Shown: positions 32,572 to 40,797 of the stretch, piece by piece
How the letters are laid out: each line of letters begins with the position of its first letter
Position numbering within the stretch: the first letter of the stretch is position 1
Source: Neobacillus niacini
Lineage (GTDB): Bacteria > Bacillota > Bacilli > Bacillales > Cytobacillaceae
Direction: 5' to 3'
NCBI RefSeq assembly: GCF_019749295.1
Contig: NZ_JACWFG010000001.1
Span: forward strand, 1 to 64,000
DNA length: 64,000 nucleotides
The notes under the pieces: generated by a model
What the model saw: the letters and a program-made list of their open reading frames with translations, nothing else
Databases searched by the model: none
What the model was told of the DNA's origin: nothing
Position numbers and translations under genes: made by a program

Positions 32572-32687
32572 ACTCCACTTCCTCTCCTGTTTCTTTTATT
32601 TACGTATAGAATTGAACTACCGCCATAAAAGCAACCGTATCCATAACCTCCACATCCATCGCCATATCCGGAATCTCAATTTTTCAT
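32568..32687 (-). pseudogene. Interrupted glycine/tyrosine-rich small peptide
   Basis: From the ATG at 32687 the frame reads MKN, TGA (32678-32676), then DSGYGDGCGGYGYGCFYGG followed by SSILYVNKRNRRGSGV and a stop overlapping the next gene. The composition resembles small spore-coat peptides. The GGAGGAG upstream is too distant for a good start, so this is probably a decayed gene. A TGA read as Sec is possible in principle, but no support is seen. Confidence 0.35.
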
Positions 32688-32908
32688 CACCAACCGTATA
32701 TCTGCGTGCTAACTCCTCCTATAATATTTTAAAACGCAAGGATGGATTGGACTATCATCATAAATTAGGATAAATCCGCGGTTTGATTACAAATACAAAG
32801 TAACGATTGTTTAATTCTATTATGTTTTCAAACGGATTATGAATAGGCAATCTAGTTATAAAAATTACACGTTAATATTAACTCAACATACCAAGGGCAT
32901 GCACTAAA

Positions 32909-32942
32909 AAACCGCACAAGCGAGATCCACTGTGCGGTTTTT
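32909..32942. terminator. Terminator downstream of xylR
   Basis: AAAAAACCGCACA and TGTGCGGTTTTT pair around a 12-base loop, with A- and T-runs on the two sides. It lies about 64 bases after the xylR stop. The rest of 32690-32908 holds nothing recognised. Confidence 0.8.
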
Positions 32943-33005
32943 AGTTAGCGCCTAGAAAATACGCATACTCTTCCCTACCAAATTGAAGGTTCAATAAATC
33001 TATCA

Positions 33006-34172
33006 TTACTTAAAGATCTTGGGTTCTGCTAGGAATTTTTTTACCATAAACGAAGCTGCACCTAGAGATGCGGCATTTCGATTGAGCTGGGAAATGAATA
33101 TTTCACTTTTTACCGGTATATACCTTGAGACTCTCTTTGTAACCGCCTTCTTTATTGACTTTAAAATGATTGGGTTAGCCTCAATCAAGTTACTCCTCAA
33201 GATAATCGAGTCAGGGTTAAAAGTATTGTTCAAATTGGTTAGCCCAATGCCTAAATAATGACCAAATTTTTCTATTTCCATCAATATATCCCCATCGTTT
33301 TCCTGTATCATTTTATTGGCCATTTCAAGTGTCAGTACCCTTCCATCTTTTACCTTGGAAAGATTTTTGAAGAACGTACTTTCAGATGCATACAGTTCCC
33401 AACATCCTTGATTTCCGCAGTCACATTTTTTTCCATTTGATTCAATGGTGGTATGTCCCATTTCTCCTGAAACTCCAGCAGATCCACGGTAAAGTTCATT
33501 ATTTACAATGATTCCAAGACCAATACCAGTTCCGACGCTTACAAAAATGCTGTTATGGGAATCCTTTATTGCACCATACAATTTTTCTCCATATGCGCCG
33601 GCGTTTGCTTCGTTATCAATAAAAACAGGAAGGTTAAAATGAACCTCGAGCAAATTTTTTATGTCAATTTTGTCCCAATTTGAATGGGGAGAATAAATTA
33701 CAGTTTGATTCTCATTTACAAATCCATGGACCCCAACCCCAATACCAATAATGCCGTATCGAGATTCCGGTGCCTGATTGGTTACTAGTCCAATTCTTTC
33801 AATTAAAATGGATTTAAGCGTTTCCATTGATTCGTTTACAAATTCAAAATAGTCAGAGTAAAGCATATTCCCTTCTAGATCTATTAAAATCGTTAAAATA
33901 TAATTGGCTGCTAGTTCCACTCCAATAGCATAACCGGCATTTTTATTAAAAACTAACAATATAGGCTTTCGGCCCCCATTAGATACTCCCGCTCCAATTT
34001 CGGAAACGAGATGTTTTTCAATTAATGAATTCGTTTGCAAAGAAATGGTTGCTTTGTTCAAATTCGTTAATTCCGTGAGTTTTGCCCTAGAGATTGGGTA
34101 GTGCTTCATTATAGTATTGAGAATTACTTCTTGACTATGCATTTTAATAGAGTTTGGGTCTGCTAATTTCAC
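33006..34172 (-). CDS. xylR: XylR-type ROK family repressor
   Basis: 388 aa. The N-terminal winged helix (YPISRAKLTELTNLNKATISLQTNSLIEKHLV) precedes a ROK sugar-kinase-like domain. That domain has DNEANAGAYGE, GIGLGIIVNNELYRGSAGVSGEMGH and the zinc motif CDCGNQGCWE. XylR binds operators of the TTAGTTTGTTT type and leaves DNA when xylose binds. Three such operators lie between it and the divergent sugar symporter, supporting the assignment. The terminator at 32909 serves this gene. Confidence 0.9.
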   Translation of the reverse strand: MKLADPNSIKMHSQEVILNTIMKHYPISRAKLTELTNLNKATISLQTNSLIEKHLVSEIGAGVSNGGRKPILLVFNKNAGYAIGVELAANYILTILIDLEGNMLYSDYFEFVNESMETLKSILIERIGLVTNQAPESRYGIIGIGVGVHGFVNENQTVIYSPHSNWDKIDIKNLLEVHFNLPVFIDNEANAGAYGEKLYGAIKDSHNSIFVSVGTGIGLGIIVNNELYRGSAGVSGEMGHTTIESNGKKCDCGNQGCWELYASESTFFKNLSKVKDGRVLTLEMANKMIQENDGDILMEIEKFGHYLGIGLTNLNNTFNPDSIILRSNLIEANPIILKSIKKAVTKRVSRYIPVKSEIFISQLNRNAASLGAASFMVKKFLAEPKIFK

Positions 34173-34195
34173 TAATTTTCCTCCTCTCTTATTTG

Positions 34196-34217
34196 TTTGT
34201 TTATCCTATCAAACAAA
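34196..34217. promoter_or_regulatory. XylR operator 1, at the xylR start
   Basis: TTTGTTTATCCTATCAAACAAA has inverted TTTGTTT/AAACAAA halves and lies 24 bases upstream of the xylR ATG, suggesting autoregulation. Confidence 0.65.
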
Positions 34218-34320
34218 GGTCCGATTCCTTTATTTCATTTTATTATTTTATTATAACGTAAAAAAATATAAATTTGTATATTGTTCATCCCAAAAATATG
34301 TGCTAGTATAAATTCATCGC

Positions 34321-34345
34321 TTAGTTTATCCGATAGACAAACAAA
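34321..34345. promoter_or_regulatory. XylR operator 2
   Basis: TTAGTTTATC...GACAAACAAA halves are spaced like operator 1 and carry the same central ATCC(T/G)AT. It lies in the middle of the divergent region. Confidence 0.55.
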
Positions 34346-34457
34346 GTTTCGAGCTAAATTTGTCTTTTCTGCAATGAAGTGTAGACGGTTTCAATGTGAG
34401 ATTACTAGATTAAAAGAGGTGAAAAAAGGCTTTAAAAAAAGCAATTTAACGCAACAC

Positions 34458-34471
34458 CTTAAGCGTTTGCA
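34458..34471. promoter_or_regulatory. cre-like site
   Basis: CTTAAGCGTTTGCA matches the CcpA consensus at 12 of 14 positions (the first two differ). It lies between XylR operators 2 and 3. Confidence 0.4.
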
Positions 34472-34529
34472 TGAATTATTTTATTGTTTTTGATGATTTG
34501 AAATTAGCATAAAAGCATAAAAAGTATAT

Positions 34530-34555
34530 TTAGTTTGTTTATTCAAATAAACTAA
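34530..34555. promoter_or_regulatory. XylR operator 3, best match
   Basis: The 26-bp site opens TTAGTTTGTTTATTC and closes AAATAAACTAA, a near-perfect inverted repeat equal to the known Bacillus xyl operator pattern. Confidence 0.8.
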
Positions 34556-34682
34556 GGAATGCGGATATATGTTTATCAATTTCCCTATGTTAACATTTTA
34601 TAGTTAGATAGTGAACACGATCACATTATCAAGTTTAACCAATTATGTAGTTTGCCTAATCCTATCTTTTTTTTAACCAACG

Positions 34683-34696
34683 TGAAAGCGGTTAAA
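34683..34696. promoter_or_regulatory. cre site upstream of the sugar symporter
   Basis: TGAAAGCGGTTAAA matches the CcpA consensus except at the two positions expected to be Y and C. It lies about 120 bases before the symporter start, where CcpA would block transcription. Confidence 0.55.
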
Positions 34697-34814
34697 CCTT
34701 AAATTTATGTCTATGAAAATCGTGCAGCTTATTTTTTCAAATAGATTATTAACAATGTCTATTATTTATTGTAAGCGGATAAATCGGTTTAATATTGAAA
34801 GGAGAACCATACTC

Positions 34815-36320
34815 ATGGCTTTAATGGAATCAACGGTCCAAGAAATGAACAATAATAAAAATACAGAAAACATTCAACGAGACGAGTATCGCGATGTCGG
34901 CCTTGCTGAACGTATCGGTTACGGTCTTGGGGACTTCGCCCAAAACCTCGTATTTGGTACAGTAGGAGGTTTCCTTGCCCTCTATCTGACTACCGTTAAT
35001 GCCATTGGTACGGCAGCAGCTGGGTTCATCTTCTTGTTTGTCCGAATCGTCAACGTCGTCTGGGATCCGATGGTTGGTACCTACGTCGATAAACGAACGT
35101 TCAAGCACGGTAAATATCGTCCTTGGCTTCTATATGCAGGGATTCCGCTTGTTATCTTGTCTGCGATGCTATTTGTTCCTATACCAGCAATTCGGGGTTC
35201 AGTCGCAGTAGCCTTTATCACTTATTTGCTGCTTGACTTGGTTTATTCACTGGTAAACATTCCTTACGGTTCATTAAATGCATCACTAACACGGAACCCA
35301 CAATCAGTAGATAAAATCACAACCACACGTATGATGCTGTCTAACGTTGCTAATCTAATGGTTTACACACTGTTCCCAATGTTTGTGCAAATGGCAGCAC
35401 CCAAAGACCGCGAACTAAAAGACACAGGGTTCTTCGGTCTCAAGATTAACATGGGTACTTATACGGATGTATCAGCTGGTAATGCCTGGTTTTGGGTTTT
35501 CATGGTTTACATGGTAATCGGGGCTATCGCTTTGTTCCTTTGCTACCGTCTCACAAAAGAAACAGTTGTCGCAACTGCGGAACAATCAGCAGAAGTGAAA
35601 GCTTACGACCTGTTCGTTGAATTGAAGAATAATAAACCACTTCTTATTCTTGGTCTGTTCTTTATGCTTGCTTTCACCTTCATGTTCTTCATGAACACAG
35701 TAAACGGTTTCTTTAACCAATATACGGTTAACCACTCAGACTGGATGGGTGCTGTAGGTCTTATTGCTTCTATCCCTGGTATCCTTTTCCCAGTCTTCTG
35801 GCCAAAAATAAAGCATATCTTTGGTAAAAAAGGGTTTTTCTATCTCTTCCTTAGCATGTTTATTGTCGGTGAACTCCTTACTTGGGTATGGTCGTTAGAA
35901 GGCATGCACGATTCACTCGCTCTTGCATATGTTGCAACCTTCATCAAACAATGGGGTCTGACTTCTGCAACTGGTTTCATGTGGGCACTCGTTCCTGAAG
36001 TTGTCTCTTATGGTGAAATGAAGTCCGGCAAACGTAACGCTGCTATCATTAACGCCATCATGGGTCTATTCTTCAAAGTTGGATTTACACTTGGTGGTGC
36101 CATTCCGTTATGGGTGCTTGCAGCCTACGGTTTCGATGGAAATGCAATGAAGCAATCAGCAGGCGCCCTTGCCGGTATCAATTTAACAGCAATCTGGATT
36201 CCAATAGTGCTTGCGATCGTTTCAATGATTGTTATGGCTCTATACCCGCTTTCAGATAAAGACGTGGAAGATATCAATAAGAAACTTGATGCCACTCGTG
36301 CTAAAGCAAAATCTATCTAA
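34815..36320 (+). CDS. GPH-family sugar:cation symporter (xyloside/glycoside type)
   Basis: 501 aa from the ATG at 34815, which follows AAAGGAG by 10 bases; a longer in-frame start at 34707 lacks a ribosome site. Twelve membrane segments of the MelB/GPH family are present: YGLGDFAQNLVFG, WDPMVGTYVDKRTFKHGKYRPWLL (the conserved cation/sugar-site region) and ALVPEVVSYGEMKSGKRNAAIIN. Its divergent partner XylR and operators suggest that it imports xylosides or xylo-oligosaccharides, linking it to the GH115/esterase pair at the start of the window. No xylosidase gene follows. Confidence 0.88.
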   Translation: MALMESTVQEMNNNKNTENIQRDEYRDVGLAERIGYGLGDFAQNLVFGTVGGFLALYLTTVNAIGTAAAGFIFLFVRIVNVVWDPMVGTYVDKRTFKHGKYRPWLLYAGIPLVILSAMLFVPIPAIRGSVAVAFITYLLLDLVYSLVNIPYGSLNASLTRNPQSVDKITTTRMMLSNVANLMVYTLFPMFVQMAAPKDRELKDTGFFGLKINMGTYTDVSAGNAWFWVFMVYMVIGAIALFLCYRLTKETVVATAEQSAEVKAYDLFVELKNNKPLLILGLFFMLAFTFMFFMNTVNGFFNQYTVNHSDWMGAVGLIASIPGILFPVFWPKIKHIFGKKGFFYLFLSMFIVGELLTWVWSLEGMHDSLALAYVATFIKQWGLTSATGFMWALVPEVVSYGEMKSGKRNAAIINAIMGLFFKVGFTLGGAIPLWVLAAYGFDGNAMKQSAGALAGINLTAIWIPIVLAIVSMIVMALYPLSDKDVEDINKKLDATRAKAKSI

Positions 36321-36354
36321 AATAAGTTATTTGTATTTTTAATAAATTAAAGTA

Positions 36355-36385
36355 AAGGCTAGGTTCAATACCTGGCCTTTTTCTT
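36355..36385 (+). terminator. Terminator after the GPH symporter
   Basis: GGCTAGG pairs with CCTGGCC (one mismatch) around a short loop, followed by TTTTTCTTTG. Confidence 0.7.
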
Positions 36386-36522
36386 TGTCTTGTCTCTAAT
36401 ATCCGCTTTAGAAATTCCAAATAAGCCATAGAACTGTTCACTCCATGATCATTTAACGCGACTTAATGAGAGCCGCCGGCGTTTGGCAATATCGGGACAA
36501 GCAGCGCTAACCTCACAACAAA

Positions 36523-36552
36523 GGCTAAACCAATTTTTTGGTTTAGCCTTTT
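36523..36552. terminator. Second hairpin terminator
   Basis: GGCTAAACCAA pairs with TTGGTTTAGCC, followed by TTTT. On the minus strand it is preceded by the decayed sorting signal and could end that transcript. The stretch 36390-36520 shows no gene. Confidence 0.7.
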
Positions 36553-36619
36553 ATCATGAAAATTTTATTTAAGTAGCTTGTCGACTATTTCAAAAATACC
36601 CTTTTTCATTTTCCTCCCA

Positions 36620-36763
36620 TTATAATCTTGATGCATCAAGATTCGCTTTTCTTCTATAAATATAGAGTAATGCCCCAACTGCAACTAATAATGAGCAAAT
36701 TAACAGGTACGCCTACATATTTACTGCTGTATTTGGTAGCTTATGCGTTCCCTGTGAGGCTTT
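36620..36763 (-). pseudogene. Detached LPNTA cell-wall sorting signal of the upstream gene
   Basis: In the +1 frame relative to the upstream gene the minus strand reads GSKASQGTHKLPNTAVNM, then TAG (36715-36713), then AYLLICSLLVAVGALLYIYRRK followed by ANLDASRL and a TAA. This is a complete sortase sorting signal: LPNTA motif (36739-36725), hydrophobic span and positive tail. A frameshift separates it from the coding frame and a nonsense codon splits it. LPNTA is the motif of class D sortases such as B. anthracis SrtC. Confidence 0.7.
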
Positions 36764-38232
36764 GGAACCGTAGCGAATATTAACTTGGAACTTGCAACAT
36801 TTAAATCGATAAGAGCTGTATCTACTTCTACTTTAGATGAAGTTGGATTTGCAAGTACCGCTTTCGCTGATGCTAATGCCTTTTTAAAGGCCGTCCAGCT
36901 GGCAGCAGTATATTTTGATGCTTGTTTCTTATTAGCATCGGCCACTGCATATTCCAGCGCGGATTTATCAACTTCTATCACTATCGGTTTTTTTACAAGG
37001 TTTTCCGTTGCTTTTATTAAGGAATGGAGTGCTGCATCTACTTCTTCTTGTGTCGCTTCATTATTTCCTAATACTTGCCTAGCAAGACTTAGTGCAGTTG
37101 TAAAATCTCTCCAATTCTGTCCTGTGTAGTCAGACTTTACTTTTTTCTCGGCATCCGCCACTGCTTTTTCTAGTACAGATTTGTTTACTTCAACACTAAC
37201 CATGATGTTTCTCGTTAGTGTTATTCCCCTTTCTTCATAAGTAATTTCAAGTTCTTGGTCTCCGATTTTACTTGAATCGAATCCCATAATATCCACATGT
37301 TCTGTAACGTCACGAACATACTGACTATCATATTGCGCATTAACAGTTAAATTTAATTCTTCACCTAAATAGTATTCTAGGTCCCCTTCAATGGCCAAAT
37401 CTTCTAGTTTGGAGATAGGGAGATTACTAGCTCTAGGTACACCTGCAATGGAAGACATTCCACTGACTTTTAGGGACATTGGTTCTTCTGTTTTATCTGC
37501 TCGATACCAGCCTGCATTTCCTTGTCCTAAAAACTCAATCGGAGTTTTCCCAAGCTCTTTCACTTTCAAAAGTGACATGGTGTAATAGAATATACTAGCC
37601 CTTTTTAAATGATATTGGCTGCTTATAATAGAAGCGGTTTTTATATTATAGTCGTTGTACAAAGTATCATAGCTGAACGATGCATTTTGAACGGTATTTG
37701 CACTTTTGTTTTCTACAATGATTCTTTCTATCGGAAGTCCGTTAGCCAATAGCCAATCACGCATACGATCGCCTTCTGTCCAACCATTTTTCATTACTCC
37801 GCCAGTTACTAAGACATAAGAGTTGGAGTATTTGTTTGCACTATTTAGGGCAACTTGTAATCTACCAACTAATTCATCCGTCATTGTACCGTCGCTATTT
37901 AAAGCAAACCCAAGAACAATAAAAGCATGCGTATTATCTTTTGGAAGACCGTCTGGAGCCACATCTATATTTTCTTCCATATCATTCTCGATCCAATCCC
38001 AATAATTAGTGACCGAATTCCATAACTTATAATCTTCCAGAGATTGTTCTTCAATCAGTTCAAGAGTTCTTTGGACATCTGTACGTGCATCTTGTCCATA
38101 ATAATAGATTAATTCACTTACTAGTGTTTTTATGTCCTTTGAGGCATCAGGAGTTTCTGCCGCGGCAGTAGAGAAAGGAATCAAACTAAATATCAATAAC
38201 AAACTGAATAATATATTATTAACTTTTTTCAT
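36721..38232 (-). CDS. Secreted DUF218/YdcF-like protein with two FIVAR repeats, truncated anchor
   Basis: 503 aa. Signal peptide MKKVNNILFSLLLIFSLIPFSTAAAE. A DUF218 (SanA/ElyC/YdcF) domain at about residues 100-260 holds HAFIVLGFALNSDGTM, YVLVTGGVMKNG and IIVENKSANTVQNASFS. A bacterial Ig-like segment follows (DLAIEGDLEYYLGEELNLTV). Two FIVAR repeats lie at about 350-415 and 420-490 (VLEKAVADAEKKVKSDYTGQNW, ALEYAVADANKKQASKYTAASW). The frame then leaves the true C-terminus: the last 18 residues (PKPHRERISYQIQQ end) are out of frame, and the cell-wall anchor lies beyond. The product is probably released instead of wall-bound. Confidence 0.75.
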   Translation of the reverse strand: MKKVNNILFSLLLIFSLIPFSTAAAETPDASKDIKTLVSELIYYYGQDARTDVQRTLELIEEQSLEDYKLWNSVTNYWDWIENDMEENIDVAPDGLPKDNTHAFIVLGFALNSDGTMTDELVGRLQVALNSANKYSNSYVLVTGGVMKNGWTEGDRMRDWLLANGLPIERIIVENKSANTVQNASFSYDTLYNDYNIKTASIISSQYHLKRASIFYYTMSLLKVKELGKTPIEFLGQGNAGWYRADKTEEPMSLKVSGMSSIAGVPRASNLPISKLEDLAIEGDLEYYLGEELNLTVNAQYDSQYVRDVTEHVDIMGFDSSKIGDQELEITYEERGITLTRNIMVSVEVNKSVLEKAVADAEKKVKSDYTGQNWRDFTTALSLARQVLGNNEATQEEVDAALHSLIKATENLVKKPIVIEVDKSALEYAVADANKKQASKYTAASWTAFKKALASAKAVLANPTSSKVEVDTALIDLNVASSKLIFATVPKPHRERISYQIQQ

Positions 38233-38357
38233 TACTATAAATACTCCTCCATCGTTATGAACTTATTTACTATTTCTGTCATCCACTTGGTTGTTAATAA
38301 TCTTACTTAAATCAATCCACCTCCTTTAAATATTTTTACAGGTGATTACATAAAAAA

Positions 38358-38408
38358 GGCATGGTGGAAATTGAGGAATGGATACATTCCCTCATTTACC
38401 ACCATGCC
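38358..38408 (-). terminator. Strong hairpin with T-run in the leader of the DUF218 gene
   Basis: On the minus strand GGCATGGTGG pairs with CCACCATGCC and an inner TGAGGGAATG with CATTCCTCA, followed by TTTTTT. It lies 126 bases upstream of the DUF218 gene and past a separate terminator for the DUF1904 gene, so it may be an attenuator. A perfect AAAGGAGGTGG follows it with only TTG-ATT-TAA behind, an orphan ribosome site. Confidence 0.6.
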
Positions 38409-38567
38409 TAATCGCATTAGTAACATGTGATTCACTATGTAACTTCTATTTATATAGTAACCATTATTTTCCTTGAAGACAACCTTTTTAACTGATAATT
38501 TTTAATATTCAACAAATTAACAAAACCTAATGAATGAAAACGTCCTTCTGATTTTGGTCAACATGCA

Positions 38568-38600
38568 AAAAGAAGCGCTCATCAATTTGAGCAGCTTTCT
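38568..38600 (-). terminator. Terminator of the DUF1904 gene
   Basis: On the minus strand AAGCTGCTCA pairs with TGAGCGCTT (one bulge), followed by CTTTTTGC. Confidence 0.7.
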
Positions 38601-38624
38601 AAGGGTCTATCAAAAAAAGAATCA

Positions 38625-38954
38625 TTATTCGAAATTTTTCCCATTCAAATAATAAGCAGACTCTAGAAATACAGTAAAAGCAATTTCCACCTCAGGAATA
38701 CCCTGTGAATGAATATGGTTCGTCATTATCTTTGCAAATTGGTCCTGAATTTCCTGGCCACGATCAAACCATTTCACTTCGATAAAAGGAAATCCAGGGA
38801 CTTCCTCTTGATTAAAAACAAAAGAAGAGTGGATTATTTCTAATGTGAAATTGTCAGTTTCACATTTACAAAGGTCTGCTAGTTCCTGAACCAAAGCAGC
38901 ACTAATTTTTTTTACTATATCAACTGTAATTCCTTTAAAAATTAATTGCGGCAT
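38625..38954 (-). CDS. DUF1904 family protein
   Basis: 109 aa from the ATG at 38954 (MPQLIFKGITVDIVKKIS), 5 bases after GGAGG; a longer frame start at 38993 lacks a ribosome site. The small cytosolic protein has the tautomerase-like pattern of the family: an N-terminal beta strand led by Pro2, then FIEVKWFDRGQEIQDQFAKIMTNHI and VEIAFTVF. Molecular function of the family is unknown. It is monocistronic. Confidence 0.8.
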   Translation of the reverse strand: MPQLIFKGITVDIVKKISAALVQELADLCKCETDNFTLEIIHSSFVFNQEEVPGFPFIEVKWFDRGQEIQDQFAKIMTNHIHSQGIPEVEIAFTVFLESAYYLNGKNFE

Positions 38955-39083
38955 TTCAATTCCTCCCATAATATTTATACTTAGTAGTATCAAGTATAAA
39001 GTTAGTTGTATTCAATCAAGTCTGAACAAATGTGCAGACCTCCGGATATAATGATGGTATACTTTTTAAATATCTAAAACTAT

Positions 39084-40199
39084 ATGGTGATAAATTTGAT
39101 TTATTTATTGATATTAATTTTCCTTATGATTTGTATTATTTTATTTTTCACTTTTAATAAACTTTATATTAGAACTTCAGCCATGGCCATGGTTATGGCA
39201 CTTGGGATTGTTACACAGGGTGTTCTATTAAACTATTTTGGAATCCAGTTCTTCCAACACATTTTTGGAAAAATTCTATGCATTATTAACCTCTCCCTTT
39301 GGTTTTCCTTTATTCTTTCTTTAATAATTGCCAGTCTGGATGGAAAATTTAAAGTCATCCATTATTCCAATCTAATCAATCGTTTTGGGATTGGTACATG
39401 GGTTGCTGGTACCTCTATTAGTGGCATTATATTTTATAAACAATTTTTCCAATGGGGATTTATTTCGGTCTTTATTGCGATTATAAATATTGTCCTGTGG
39501 ATTATTTATATTGGGATAAGTGTAAAAACTTTTTTAGAAATTTCTCGGACAAAATCATATCAGAATGTCCATGGAATTCTGCTTCTAACTACTGTTAGCA
39601 CACAATCGATAGTCCTGTTACTTAACACTGTTTTCAAAGAATTTCCTGATATCTTTAACCTATCCTTACTAATCATAGGGTTTTGTTTTTATCTTGTTTG
39701 TGTATTTTTTATCCTATATAGATACATAAAAAATTCTTGGTCAATTGAATTGGATTGGAACAATACGAACTGCATTTTACATGGGGCATTATCTATTTCC
39801 GGGATTGCCTGTTTAGTCACAGGCATTATTGGTATTGATACAATAAGATTGATATGGAGAGCAGCCTTTATTATTTTCATTATGGTTGAGTCTATTGAAA
39901 TCTACAGGCTTTTTAAACGGATGAAACACTATGGTCTTAAAAAAGCTATCTTTATTTATGATGTTACGCAGTGGAGTAGAGTCTTTACTTTTGCAATGTT
40001 TTATACTTTAACATCCCTAATCCATACCCATTTATTTATTGGGTCCATCGTGATTGACACGATCTTAAACTTAGGCGTATGGGTAGTCATAATTCTTCTA
40101 ATGTTTGAACTCATGCTTTGTTTTAGTGATCTAATAAAAGCTAACAAACAATCATCTAGACATATTAGTAAAGGAAACGAAGTAAGCTCTCCATTTTAA
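39084..40199 (+). CDS. Polytopic membrane protein of unknown function, 371 aa
   Basis: About eleven hydrophobic segments fill the protein (for example LIYLLILIFLMICIILFFTF, ISIAGIACLVTGIIGI and IVIDTILNLGVWVVIILLMFELML), with few charged loops and a polar C-terminal tail. The ATG at 39084 is directly followed by GTG, and the ribosome site is weak. I recognise no family. It is monocistronic, ending at the hairpin at 40185. Confidence 0.5.
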   Translation: MVINLIYLLILIFLMICIILFFTFNKLYIRTSAMAMVMALGIVTQGVLLNYFGIQFFQHIFGKILCIINLSLWFSFILSLIIASLDGKFKVIHYSNLINRFGIGTWVAGTSISGIIFYKQFFQWGFISVFIAIINIVLWIIYIGISVKTFLEISRTKSYQNVHGILLLTTVSTQSIVLLLNTVFKEFPDIFNLSLLIIGFCFYLVCVFFILYRYIKNSWSIELDWNNTNCILHGALSISGIACLVTGIIGIDTIRLIWRAAFIIFIMVESIEIYRLFKRMKHYGLKKAIFIYDVTQWSRVFTFAMFYTLTSLIHTHLFIGSIVIDTILNLGVWVVIILLMFELMLCFSDLIKANKQSSRHISKGNEVSSPF

Positions 40200-40213
40200 G
40201 TGGGGAGCTTTAA
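40185..40213 (+). terminator. Terminator of the membrane protein gene
   Basis: AAGCTCTCCA pairs with TGGGGAGCTT, followed by TAATTTT. It overlaps the last codons. Confidence 0.65.
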
Positions 40214-40322
40214 TTTTGAATATGTATGTTTGGCTGCCCATTAAAACATGTGTCTGCCAGCAAAGTCTCGAAAGAGTTCCTTGGTTAGTGGTTGGAGAAA
40301 CAATAAGGAGCGTTATATCAAG

Positions 40323-40389
40323 GTTGGCGGGACTGCGTGGGAATCGAACCCACCAGACCTGGCATGCAGGTCACAGGCAGTCTTGAAGA
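40323..40389 (-). pseudogene. 3' fragment of a selenocysteine tRNA gene, diverged att copy
   Basis: The 67 bases match the 3' two-thirds of the complete tRNA-Sec at 60761-60857 with about seven differences. It includes the CCA end, the T-arm, the long variable arm and the anticodon loop (TCA in GTCTTCAAGAC on the minus strand). No acceptor 5' half follows; IS3 debris does. It is best explained as the tRNA 3' end displaced by an older integration. Confidence 0.85.
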
Positions 40390-40395
40390 CCGTTC

Positions 40396-40527
40396 CTTTT
40401 TATTGAGGAATTAAAAAATAGACTAGAAGATTATATTCATTATTATAATTACAAGCGAATAAAACAAAAATTGGCTGGGATGAGCCCGGTTAAATACCGT
40501 GTCCATACCAGCCAAATAGCTGCTTAA
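40396..40527 (+). pseudogene. C-terminal fragment of an IS3-family OrfB transposase
   Basis: The frame reads FIEELKNRLEDYIHYYNYKR, then IKQKLAGMSPVKYRVHTSQ and a TAA. This is the last segment of the DDE integrase domain of IS3/IS150-group transposases. The upstream part is missing and the tRNA fragment abuts it. GGGGGGCACCTCA at 40544-40556 is probably the remaining right end of the element. Confidence 0.8.
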
Positions 40528-40559
40528 TATAAAACTCTAACTTTCGGGGGGCACCTCAT

Positions 40560-40797
40560 AATTGTAATAGAAGTGAAATCGATAATAGAGCGGTTCCAAG
40601 GAAATAACTCCATTTATGTAAGAAGAAATGCTCTAGAAAAGTAAATCCATTTTCTTCATATCCCCGCCTTCATAAAGGAATATGCTTAGACTAACCAAAT
40701 GATTATCCAATAACAATGGATTTACCCATCATCTTTCATGGATTATCTTGTTTTATCCCGTTTACTGAGTTGCCAAAGGGGGAAACAAACATCCTTT
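40560..40797. other. Gene-free stretch before the AraC gene
   Basis: No open frame with a ribosome site is visible. Nothing recognised beyond AT-rich spacer sequence. Confidence 0.4.
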
